DNA of 15,789 nucleotides from Gorillibacterium sp. (GTDB lineage Bacteria; Bacillota; Bacilli; Paenibacillales; NBRC-103111), in the NCBI GenBank assembly GCA_014380705.1, contig JACMJI010000398.1:1-15789 (forward strand). Reading direction: 5' to 3'. The notes beneath the pieces are model-generated. The model searched no databases. It was not told where the DNA came from and saw nothing but the letters and a program-made list of their open reading frames with translations. The translations under genes were made by a program, and so were the position numbers. Below are positions 15,775 through 15,789 of the stretch, piece after piece (position 1 is the first letter of the stretch; the number at the start of each line of letters is the position of its first letter).

Positions 15775-15789
15775 GTTTGTTAATCTCCC

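Noticed and set aside
1..15789. CRISPR arrays, insertion sequences, phage genes, tRNA or rRNA genes
   Set aside because: No spaced direct repeats, transposase or integrase motifs, or RNA gene signatures were seen on either strand.

Overview
The window looks like a stretch of chromosome from a Gram-positive, moderate-GC member of the Bacillales, most likely Paenibacillus or a close relative. The reasons are strong GGAGG-type ribosome-binding sites, several TTG starts, compact operons ending in hairpin-plus-T terminators, a DynA-like bacterial dynamin, a linked parE-parC pair and a LexA box of the Bacillus type. The genus is inferred from style and gene content; no search was run. Nothing points to a phage, transposon, plasmid or CRISPR locus, and there are no rRNA or tRNA genes.

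Layout. (1) 1-1857: the C-terminal part of a dynamin-like GTPase, cut by the left edge and closed by an intrinsic terminator. (2) 2083-5720: two translationally coupled half-transporter genes that form a heterodimeric ABC exporter. One ATPase site is canonical and the other is degenerate. The promoter region carries an interrupted palindrome, and a terminator follows the second gene. (3) 5973-8779: a tight three-gene unit of a membrane-anchored or secreted SGNH/GDSL hydrolase, an ABC ATPase of the BcrA/DrrA type and its six-helix permease. (4) 8790-13377: parE and parC, the two subunits of topoisomerase IV, with their own promoter, a near-consensus LexA (SOS) box between -35 and -10, and a strong terminator. 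(5) 13378-13717: a gene-free but structured region with an AT-rich inverted repeat, a GC-rich hairpin, an extended -10 promoter and a leader hairpin in front of a MarR-type regulator (13718-14122). (6) 14128-14185: a bidirectional terminator between marR and a minus-strand pair, 14908-14198 (RluA-family pseudouridine synthase) and 15774-14911 (class I SAM methyltransferase). The pair is separated by 2 nt and probably acts on RNA.

How the genes fit together. Topoisomerase IV decatenates daughter chromosomes, and the SOS box suggests its supply rises after DNA damage. The two ABC systems, the anchored esterase and the MarR regulator form an envelope and export group. A loosely similar palindromic element sits in the exporter promoter and in the marR leader, so MarR control of the exporter is a testable guess. 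Most of the window is ordinary core genome. The observations most worth following are the parE LexA box, the possible MarR operator pair and the unexplained structured DNA upstream of marR. I see no clear sign of an undescribed multi-gene system.
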